6,504 bases of DNA from Methanobacteriota archaeon (GTDB taxonomy: Archaea > Thermoplasmatota > Poseidoniia > Poseidoniales > Poseidoniaceae): NCBI GenBank assembly GCA_011525095.1, contig WTIV01000146.1:1-6504 (forward strand). Reading direction: 5' to 3'. The number at the start of each line of letters is the position of its first letter. The stretch's first letter is position 1. Shown one piece after another: positions 1 to 5,132 of the stretch. A program made the position numbers and the translations under genes. Below the pieces are notes generated by a model, which saw only the letters and a program-made list of their open reading frames with translations, did no database searches and had not been told where the DNA came from.

Positions 1-2
1 GT

Positions 3-212
3 ATGCCATGTAACTCTGACCATTGTCCATTTGTCTACAACCTAGATGGTGGAAACACCATAGGCAGAGCAGCAGTGTGCTACGGAAGTGGCTCTCTAGA
101 ATACCACACATACCTTGATGACACATCTAGATTAAATGTAGAGAGCCTTGGTATTTCTGCAACCATATATGGAAACTACATGAAGTTCCTAGCATACAAC
201 CCGGATGAGTGA
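3..212 (+). CDS. Unidentified protein, probably the C-terminal part of a gene entering from the left
   Basis: The frame is open from the left edge to a TGA stop at 210-212. The first visible ATG is at position 3, so the true start may lie outside the window; read from that ATG the protein has 69 residues. I do not recognise it. It has three cysteines (3, 8 and 26), a CNSDHC pair near the start, and a glycine-rich stretch alternating with hydrophobic residues (GGNTIG, GSGS), which suggests beta strands. No membrane segment is visible. The stop lies 9 nt before the parvulin gene on the same strand, so it is likely the upstream member of the same transcript. That spacing and the continuous frame support a real coding end. 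Function unknown. Confidence 0.5.
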   Translation: MPCNSDHCPFVYNLDGGNTIGRAAVCYGSGSLEYHTYLDDTSRLNVESLGISATIYGNYMKFLAYNPDE

Positions 213-221
213 GGGGAGAAC

Positions 222-509
222 ATGGTCCAGCCGAGCGCACATGCGAGCCATATTTTGGTGAAGAGTAAAGGTGAAGCAACCCAACTTGCTACCAATATCA
301 AGAAACTCAAAGATTTCCAAAAGACTGCTCGAAAGAAGTCTACTTGTCCATCCAGTCAGAAAGGCGGAGATCTTGGCTGGTTTAGAAAAGGCCAGATGGT
401 TAGAGAATTCGAAGAAGCGGTTTGGAGCACTCCCTTGAAAACTGTATCATCACCTGTAAAGACTCAATTCGGTTACCACTTGATTTGGGTGCACGAGAGA
501 GAAGAGTGA
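222..509 (+). CDS. Single-domain parvulin-type peptidyl-prolyl cis-trans isomerase
   Basis: This 95-residue protein is one complete rotamase (parvulin) domain, close in length to E. coli PpiC. It should catalyse cis-trans isomerisation of Xaa-Pro bonds during protein folding. No signal peptide, membrane segment or WW domain is visible, so it is probably cytoplasmic. Family landmarks are in order: SHILVK with His10, CPS with Cys42, GGDLGWF at 48-54, GQMV with Met59, Phe63, and TQFGYH with His86. The Cys-Met-Phe-His spacings (17, 4 and 23) equal those of Pin1 Cys113, Met130, Phe134 and His157. The phosphate-binding arginine loop of Pin1 has no counterpart, so a phospho-specific enzyme is unlikely. 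The ATG at 222 follows a purine-rich GAGGGGAG only 3 nt away, a weak ribosome site. It starts 9 nt after the upstream stop and ends 4 nt before folB, so the genes look co-transcribed. Confidence 0.93.
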   Translation: MVQPSAHASHILVKSKGEATQLATNIKKLKDFQKTARKKSTCPSSQKGGDLGWFRKGQMVREFEEAVWSTPLKTVSSPVKTQFGYHLIWVHEREE

Positions 510-513
510 TTCT

Positions 514-873
514 ATGGCCACTAGAGTCGGGCTAGAGTCATACGAAGTAATGGCCAAACACGGTGTCTTTGACCACGAAAAAGACAGCGAACAACCGTTT
601 GTGGTTTCAATTTGGGCAACTCTAACCAGTGACCTAATTGAGGATGACATAAATCAAACATTGAACTATGCAGACCTACAAGCAGCTGTCGATTCTGAGA
701 TTGTGAACTCTAAACCTGTCAACTTGATGGAGACACTTTGTAGCAAGTTAGTGGCTAAACTGTCTATCAACCAACTAATCTCTGCGATATCGATTCGAAT
801 CGAAAAACCCGATGCTCCATTCCCACACCCCGGCGGATTAGCAATTGTCGAGCATGAATGGACGAGGGATTGA
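514..873 (+). CDS. folB: Dihydroneopterin aldolase family protein (FolB-like)
   Basis: This 119-residue protein has the usual length of the bacterial FolB/FolX family, which forms tunnelling-fold oligomers. FolB cleaves 7,8-dihydroneopterin to 6-hydroxymethyl-7,8-dihydropterin and glycolaldehyde in folate synthesis. The residues matching the S. aureus active site (Glu22, Tyr54, Glu74, Lys100) are present as Glu22 in the HGVFDHE stretch, Tyr52 in LNYADL, Glu73 in LMETL, and Lys98 in IEKPDAP. Gln27 in EQPF is also family-typical. A complete active site favours true catalysis, although an epimerase (FolX) role cannot be separated by eye. Most archaea use the unrelated MptD enzyme for this step, so a bacterial-type FolB here hints at acquisition from bacteria (inference). 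The ATG lies 4 nt after the parvulin stop with only a weak AGTGAT before it, so translation may depend on coupling. Confidence 0.88.
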   Translation: MATRVGLESYEVMAKHGVFDHEKDSEQPFVVSIWATLTSDLIEDDINQTLNYADLQAAVDSEIVNSKPVNLMETLCSKLVAKLSINQLISAISIRIEKPDAPFPHPGGLAIVEHEWTRD

Positions 874-882
874 AGTCCTCGT
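862..882 (+). other. Hairpin spanning the folB stop codon
   Basis: ACGAGG (862-867) is the exact reverse complement of CCTCGT (877-882). In RNA a G-U pair (868/876) extends the stem to seven pairs, leaving a seven-base loop. The folB stop TGA (871-873) falls inside that loop. The structure ends 16 nt before the preferred start of the next gene at 899. No T-run follows, so it is not a typical terminator. It could influence reinitiation on the downstream gene, or be chance. Confidence 0.35.
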
Positions 883-898
883 GACGCCAGCACGCACC

Positions 899-1384
899 AT
901 GAGCCAGCCATCTAGGGTGTTTGTGCCCTCGGTAACTGAGGAGGATGGTGGGACCATTGGCTTGGGTGTATTTTCAACCGAAGAAGTGGCTTGGAAAGTA
1001 CTCAGAAAGTTCCTCAGTAAATCTCACCTAATGTCCTTAACACGTTCAGACATCGTAATCTGGGAAGTCGACCAAGTTGGTGAAAATGGAATGATTGTAC
1101 TATCGAGCATGCACTGCAGAGATTGTCCAGTTTGCAAAAGGAGAACTTTCTGGATTGATTTGGAAACCTATTCAGCGATGTGTACGGGTAATTTGTGTGA
1201 GGCATGGATTGAGGAGTCAACATTAGAACCTGGTAAAATCGACTTGGGCTGGCCGCCTACACGTTTCTTGAAACAGGCTGAAAATATCGAGGATGCACTT
1301 AGCGAATTGCGAATAATCGGTGCAGAGATAGAGGCTGCAGGTCGTACTCCAGAGGATACCTTCACATCGATTCCAGAGGAATGA
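899..1384 (+). CDS. Conserved-looking protein of unknown function with CxxCxxC and CxxxxC cysteines
   Basis: I do not recognise this protein. From ATG 899 it has 161 residues. Five cysteines cluster in the middle: HCRDCPVC (Cys73, 76, 79) and, 16 residues later, CTGNLC (Cys95, 100). This resembles a zinc-ribbon or other metal site, although the spacing is not one I can assign. The N-terminal third looks like a mixed alpha/beta unit (VFVPSV, FSTEEVAWKVLRKFL). The C-terminal part is acidic and probably helical (about 125-150). No signal peptide or membrane segment is visible. In-frame starts also exist at TTG 845, ATG 854 and GTG 881; the first two overlap folB, and none has a good ribosome site. 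I prefer ATG 899, which leaves 25 nt after folB. It is last in the plus-strand cluster, and its final 23 bases overlap the 3' end of argS on the other strand. Confidence 0.7.
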   Translation: MSQPSRVFVPSVTEEDGGTIGLGVFSTEEVAWKVLRKFLSKSHLMSLTRSDIVIWEVDQVGENGMIVLSSMHCRDCPVCKRRTFWIDLETYSAMCTGNLCEAWIEESTLEPGKIDLGWPPTRFLKQAENIEDALSELRIIGAEIEAAGRTPEDTFTSIPEE

Positions 1385-3074
1385 TACCGACACCTTCCAT
1401 TCCTTTGCGAAGCAATTCCCTCGCTTTTTCGCTAACAGCGTAGTTGAATTCGTCTACCTCGCCATTAACAATCACATGGCAATCCCTGTAGAATGAGTTG
1501 TATGCAGTTGCAAGTTCTAGCATGTACAATGCAAAGATGTGTGGTTTGTTTTCACTGACGGCTGTATGCAATTTGTCTGGGTATGAAGCCATGCTTCGCA
1601 GTAACTCGTGCATTGCAGGAACAACGTCACCTTGAGTTGTAGGTTGTGAATCACGACCTACCTTTCTCGCAATTGAGCAGGCTCTAGTGTGTGAGTACAT
1701 CACAAATGGTGCACTTTCTCCTTCGAATGATAGAGCATCTTCCCATCGGAATGTGAATCCTTTGTCAGGACTAACCTTGACTATGTTGAAACGGACTGCT
1801 GAGACTCCAACTGCTTCTGAAATAATGTTGATTTCATCATCCGATAGATCACTTCTGAGTTCTTTGACCACAGCAGCTGCGTGTGCTTTTGCCTCTTCAA
1901 GCAAATCATCCATGAAGACAACATTTCCTTTTCTTGTACTCATCTTACCTTCTGGAAGTTTGATGAATGCATAGAACATGACATCCGGAACCTTTTCGCC
2001 TAATTCAATCAATGTCATACCGACTTGTTTTGCTTGGAGTTTGTGGTCCTCACCCAATATGTTTACCAAATCATCGCACTGAGTCCATTTCCACATGTGG
2101 TATGCAATATCTCTGGTCGCGTATAGTGATGAGCCATCTCCTCTTCTATAGAAGAAATCGGTCTTGCCTTTGAGTCCTCTTTGTCCTAGGTCAAGGTAGT
2201 GGGCGCCATTGTCAGCAACTCCGTGGATCTCTAGACTCTCCAATCTCTCCATGAGTGAGGAAACAGAACCGTCTACGACAAATTTTGATTCCTTCGTGAA
2301 AGTGTCAAACTCAATACCTAGTCTCGATAGGGTTTCGAGCATTCCATCCAGTACAGGTTTGTATGCATCTTCAAATTGAGCGAGAACTGAATCATCTCCG
2401 TGCTCAGAAGCATGTACCAACTTTCCAATGTCTTTCTCAATTTCTTCTGCGCCATCCTTCGAACGTAGATTTTGAGCTGCCTGATACCACCTTACCGTTT
2501 CATGGTCTTTCTTGCCAGACCACTTTGGATTGATACTATCTTCATCATCAAGGATTTCATCGACCTCTTTTTTGCTTAGATTTTGAAGAGCCCATGCCAA
2601 GACGCCCACTTGCTTACCCATGTCGTCAACGTAATACTCAGCACGAACATCGTTTCCAAACAATCTGTTCAATCGAACTAGCGTGTCTCCAAGTATAGCG
2701 TTGCGGGCTCTTCCAACGTGGAATGGACCGTTTGGGTTTGCGCTTGTATGCTCAATCAAAACGTTGCGGTTACCAGGAGAGGTTTCGATTTCCATAACGT
2801 TCTTTGCAAGCCAATTTGATCGTGCTTTGAAGTTTAGATAGCCTCCAGTTGCAGATACATCGAATTCACCAGAAACCGATGCTGCCAAATCTGTTGCAAT
2901 ATCAACTGGATTTCGACCTAGTTGCTTTGCAAATGCGAAACACGGTAGCGACAAATCACCCTGATTTTTCTCTCTACTCACATCAAGGACTTTCTTCCAA
3001 AAGTCACCCTTCACACCAATGTCAGTAAGTGCTGACTCCAGTGATGGTTCTACAATCGTGCGAAGAATATCCAT
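1362..3074 (-). CDS. argS: Arginyl-tRNA synthetase
   Basis: Class I synthetase that attaches arginine to tRNA(Arg) using ATP, in the cytoplasm. From ATG 3074 it has 570 residues, normal for the family. The order is an N-terminal tRNA-contacting domain (about 1-85), then the catalytic core with the HIGH-equivalent HVGR at 119-122 in an ANPNGPFHVGRARN context. ATRDIAYH (319-326), GEDHK (341-345) and the KMSKS-equivalent KMSTRKG (377-383) follow. The C-terminal DALR anticodon-binding domain begins near YSHTRACSIARK (460-471). KMSTRKG is the archaeal/eukaryotic style of the second signature. An in-frame TTG two codons upstream is rejected because GAGGT would abut it directly, whereas ATG 3074 has that site 6 nt away. 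It follows prf1 by 9 nt on the same strand. Its last 23 bases overlap the convergent cysteine-rich gene. Confidence 0.97.
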   Translation of the reverse strand: MDILRTIVEPSLESALTDIGVKGDFWKKVLDVSREKNQGDLSLPCFAFAKQLGRNPVDIATDLAASVSGEFDVSATGGYLNFKARSNWLAKNVMEIETSPGNRNVLIEHTSANPNGPFHVGRARNAILGDTLVRLNRLFGNDVRAEYYVDDMGKQVGVLAWALQNLSKKEVDEILDDEDSINPKWSGKKDHETVRWYQAAQNLRSKDGAEEIEKDIGKLVHASEHGDDSVLAQFEDAYKPVLDGMLETLSRLGIEFDTFTKESKFVVDGSVSSLMERLESLEIHGVADNGAHYLDLGQRGLKGKTDFFYRRGDGSSLYATRDIAYHMWKWTQCDDLVNILGEDHKLQAKQVGMTLIELGEKVPDVMFYAFIKLPEGKMSTRKGNVVFMDDLLEEAKAHAAAVVKELRSDLSDDEINIISEAVGVSAVRFNIVKVSPDKGFTFRWEDALSFEGESAPFVMYSHTRACSIARKVGRDSQPTTQGDVVPAMHELLRSMASYPDKLHTAVSENKPHIFALYMLELATAYNSFYRDCHVIVNGEVDEFNYAVSEKARELLRKGMEGVGIIPLESM

Positions 3075-3080
3075 ATTCAA

Positions 3081-3085
3081 ACCTC
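3081..3085 (-). promoter_or_regulatory. argS ribosome-binding site overlapping the prf1 stop codon
   Basis: On the minus strand the sequence reads TGAGGT, then TTGAAT, then ATG. GAGGT is a good archaeal Shine-Dalgarno match 6 nt before the argS ATG at 3074. It decides that start over the TTG at 3080. The TGA stop of prf1 (3086-3084) shares bases with it, so a ribosome terminating on prf1 sits on the argS initiation site. Confidence 0.75.
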
Positions 3086-4331
3086 ACATTATTGGGTATC
3101 GAAGAACTGCTGCAAGTCCACCAAATCCTGAGTCTAACTGTGCACCTTCTTCAGTATCCGTGGAGATGAACTTGACTTCTGAGCGACCTTTAGCAGCTAG
3201 ATTTGAGAACTCATCGATTAATGATACTGAACTGACCTCTGTCAAATCATCACCATCTGCTTTACAATTTGGACAGGCAGGAAGTGCATCCATTCTACCA
3301 ATGCTGGTAGACCATTCATTGCCACATGATTTGCATTTGATCTCAACAACGTTCTTCCTCATCCCTTCACTAATGAGTAGTTTCGCAACAGCGCCTTGTT
3401 CCAGTGCCTGTCTAATCATAGCCTCACCATAGGTCGCTTTTGGACTTGATTTCACCAATTCCTCTAGGAATTCTGTTACAACTTGCCTTTCCGCATCGAG
3501 TTCAATTTCTCCCATCAAGCCGCCTGCGTTATCGACGAGTTCTCTGACACCACTTTCGTTTGAGTAACCTACATCGAAAGTGGTCTTGGCGATTTTTTTA
3601 GTGATTTCATGGTGGAAATATTCGTTCTTAACAACGAAGTCCTTTGTAGCACCTGGGCCTCCAATGATTATCGCTTGGATATTTTCTAGTTCGGGTAACC
3701 AGTATGAACAAGCGTGCTCCGTAGCACGCTTGAAGAAATTATGAGCGGCTTCTTCAATCAACCTCTCGAAACGTTGAGCGGACTGACCACCTTGTCGGTG
3801 CTTACCCATGATATTGGAGACCAGATATTCCTGAACGTGTATTCTCTTTCCGCTTGCAATTCCGTAAGCTGCTTCAGCACGGTCAATTACGAAGAGACCG
3901 TATGACTTCTTATCGATCAGCATGTCTTCCAATTGAGTAAGTTCGAACTTCGAATCACAGCGGTATCTGAAAGACAGAAGGGGCTGAGGTGGGTCATCGA
4001 TTACAACTGTGATGTGTCTTGTTTTGTTATTTCCAACAATTATCGCACCGGTGAATAAGGCAATTCCTCTATCTCCAGCATCTCTATACTTTGATAGTGA
4101 TGAAATTGCTGACTCAATAGCGCCCTGTACGTTCTTTTTTGTCGACTTTGATTTGATGTTTGCAGCCTGGCCGTGTTCATTTTGAAGCATTTGACGTGCA
4201 TCGGAAACCTGCCTATCGGGAGGGATGATAACCGTTACAAGTTCTGTTCCAAATCCCTTCATCTCACGAAGGTCCTCAAGGGCTAATTTGAGTTTCAATC
4301 TGCGGGTAGCCTGTTCCGGATCATCACTCAT
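3084..4331 (-). CDS. prf1: Peptide chain release factor aRF1
   Basis: Archaeal class 1 release factor, orthologous to eukaryotic eRF1. It reads all three stop codons and triggers peptide release in the ribosomal A site. From ATG 4331 it has 415 residues, the usual aRF1 length. Domain 1 has the stop-codon motif NIKS (58-61) and the YxCxxxF motif as YRCDSKF (123-129). Domain 2 carries the catalytic GGQ (181-183) within GKHRQGGQSAQRF. Domain 3 contains a four-cysteine zinc motif: CKSC (333, 336) and CPNC (353, 356). The frame stays open upstream to 4457, but those extra 42 codons (with an ATG at 4394) run into pyrH and lie outside the family's homology. ATG 4331 also has GGGGGAG 6 nt upstream. 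Most genes in this window end in TGA, with one TAA and one TAG, consistent with an omnipotent factor. It is the first gene of a prf1-argS pair. Confidence 0.97.
   Translation of the reverse strand: MSDDPEQATRRLKLKLALEDLREMKGFGTELVTVIIPPDRQVSDARQMLQNEHGQAANIKSKSTKKNVQGAIESAISSLSKYRDAGDRGIALFTGAIIVGNNKTRHITVVIDDPPQPLLSFRYRCDSKFELTQLEDMLIDKKSYGLFVIDRAEAAYGIASGKRIHVQEYLVSNIMGKHRQGGQSAQRFERLIEEAAHNFFKRATEHACSYWLPELENIQAIIIGGPGATKDFVVKNEYFHHEITKKIAKTTFDVGYSNESGVRELVDNAGGLMGEIELDAERQVVTEFLEELVKSSPKATYGEAMIRQALEQGAVAKLLISEGMRKNVVEIKCKSCGNEWSTSIGRMDALPACPNCKADGDDLTEVSSVSLIDEFSNLAAKGRSEVKFISTDTEEGAQLDSGFGGLAAVLRYPIM
3709..3732 (-). repeat. Perfect 10-bp inverted repeat with 4-nt loop inside prf1
   Basis: CAAGCGTGCT (3709-3718) and AGCACGCTTG (3723-3732) are exact reverse complements separated by four bases. 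In the prf1 mRNA this would be a stable GC-rich stem with loop ACGG. It encodes residues Lys201 to Cys208, 18 residues after the GGQ motif, and does not disturb the reading frame. Pairing stops at both ends (A opposite A outside the stem). It may pause ribosomes or act as a processing or folding element, or may be codon-choice coincidence. Confidence 0.6.
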
Positions 4332-4337
4332 ACAGGT

Positions 4338-4344
4338 CTCCCCC
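4338..4344 (-). promoter_or_regulatory. prf1 ribosome-binding site
   Basis: On the minus strand GGGGGAG lies 6 nt (ACCTGT) before the ATG at 4331. It is purine-rich and correctly spaced although not a perfect GGAGGTG. It supports the 415-residue start rather than the longer open frame. Its first base is also the end of the adjacent palindrome. Confidence 0.55.
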
Positions 4345-4358
4345 AGCCCTAAGGGCTG
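4344..4358. repeat. Palindrome CAGCCCT-A-AGGGCTG upstream of prf1
   Basis: The two 7-base arms are exact reverse complements around a single A. On DNA this could be a binding site for a dimeric regulator. In the prf1 leader RNA it could fold as a 6-bp GC-rich stem with a three-base loop directly 5' of the ribosome-binding site. It lies in the divergent spacer, so it could affect either gene pair. Function is inferred from position only. Confidence 0.45.
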
Positions 4359-4423
4359 AGGCGAGGACTTTGAAGCCTTCTGAGAAGTAACCATGATGAA
4401 TGGTCGACTTTCACAGAGATACA

Positions 4424-5128
4424 ATGCCGACCCAAATCGTCGCCCTTGGTGGCTCACTTCTAAGGCCAGAAGAGGCCGATGAGAGAACCATGTGGTTTGG
4501 TCAATTACGCCAAATGGCTGTTCATTTCGAAGGAAATGGTCGTAAATTAGGCATTGTCGTTGGCGGAGGATTGCCTGCTAGGGAAGGAATCACACTCGCT
4601 CGAGAATCTTTCTCTGACCCCTATAGACTGGATACCGTCGGCATTGCAGCTACGAGATTGAATGCTACTATTCTGCAACAAACCTTGCAAGACATCGGCT
4701 GCAATGTTTCGCCAGTAATCCCTACTTCGACAAACGAGGCTGCTGAGTTACTAGAATCACACAATATTGTTGTGATGGGAGGAACTACTCCTGGCCATAC
4801 TACTGATGCAGTATCAGTTGCTCTTGCTAGAGACTGTGGAGCATCGCACTGCGTAATAGCGACTAACGTAAGTCACGTTCATGACAGTGACCCAAGAGAG
4901 AATCCCGATGCTAAGCCTATCGAAGAGTTGACTTTAGCAGAATTAGCGGAAATAACAGGTACTGAGCCGCTGGGCCCCGGTGGTTCAGCAGCAGTCGACC
5001 CTGTAGCAGTAAAATGGGCAATGGAAGCGAGTATCAAACTGGCAGTTCTGGACGGCAGAGATCTCAGTAGAGTTGAAGATGCTCTAGAAGGAAGACCATT
5101 CATTGGAACATTGGTAAAGGTGGATTGA
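4424..5128 (+). CDS. pyrH: Uridylate (UMP) kinase, archaeal type
   Basis: Amino-acid-kinase-fold enzyme that phosphorylates UMP to UDP with ATP in pyrimidine synthesis; cytoplasmic. From ATG 4424 it has 234 residues, typical of the archaeal PyrH branch. The N-terminal VALGGSLL carries the phosphate loop (Gly9, Gly10, Ser11) and lacks the lysine seen in bacterial PyrH, as other archaeal members do. VVGGGLPAR (45-53), LDTVGIAATRLNA (69-81), GGTTPGHTTDAVSVALA (119-135) and the nucleotide-site ATNVSHVHDSDPR (146-158) follow in family order. An in-frame ATG at 4400 would add eight residues (MVDFHRDT) before the first beta strand. I prefer 4424 because homology begins there, but neither start has a strong ribosome site. 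It is followed after 4 nt by the Zn-ribbon membrane gene and is divergent from prf1. Confidence 0.94.
   Translation: MPTQIVALGGSLLRPEEADERTMWFGQLRQMAVHFEGNGRKLGIVVGGGLPAREGITLARESFSDPYRLDTVGIAATRLNATILQQTLQDIGCNVSPVIPTSTNEAAELLESHNIVVMGGTTPGHTTDAVSVALARDCGASHCVIATNVSHVHDSDPRENPDAKPIEELTLAELAEITGTEPLGPGGSAAVDPVAVKWAMEASIKLAVLDGRDLSRVEDALEGRPFIGTLVKVD
5118..5124 (+). promoter_or_regulatory. Ribosome-binding site of the Zn-ribbon membrane gene, inside the pyrH 3' end
   Basis: AGGTGGA ends 8 nt before the ATG at 5133 and lies within the last codons of pyrH. It is one of the clearest Shine-Dalgarno matches in the window. It fixes the downstream start and implies that both genes are read from one transcript. 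Confidence 0.6.
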
Positions 5129-5132
5129 GATT

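Larger units (their letters stand above)
4332..4423. promoter_or_regulatory. Divergent spacer between prf1 and pyrH
   Basis: This 92-bp region separates the prf1 and pyrH starts and is the only non-coding stretch of note in the window. It must carry, or lie close to, promoters for both directions. The prf1-proximal half is GC-rich, with a palindrome at 4344-4358. I see no convincing archaeal TATA box or BRE on either strand. Out-of-frame ATGs at 4393 and 4396 and an in-frame ATG at 4400 precede the chosen pyrH start. Confidence 0.55.

Noticed and set aside
90..147. 9-bp inverted repeat GGCTCTCTA / TAGAGAGCC with a 40-bp spacer in the first open frame
   Set aside because: Long spacer and short arms; about one such pair is expected by chance over this length.
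790..803. 14-bp perfect palindrome TCGATTCGAATCGA within folB
   Set aside because: About 0.4 such palindromes are expected by chance in a window this size, and it is fully explained by the codons for ISIRIE.
666..911. 81-codon open frame on the minus strand opposite folB
   Set aside because: Shadow of folB, which carries an intact active site on the other strand.
3294..3311. 7-bp hairpin TCTACCA-ATGC-TGGTAGA in the zinc-motif region of prf1
   Set aside because: A stem this short with a small loop is expected a few times by chance in the window.
3019..3432. 137-codon open frame on the plus strand opposite prf1/argS
   Set aside because: It is a serine/alanine-rich shadow of two genes with clear family motifs and crosses their junction.
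3939..3950. 12-bp palindrome AAGTTCGAACTT in prf1
   Set aside because: Within chance expectation and inside conserved coding sequence.
4332..4457. Longer prf1 start adding up to 42 residues
   Set aside because: The extension runs into the divergent pyrH gene, has no family homology, and the 415-residue start has both a ribosome site and the normal aRF1 length.
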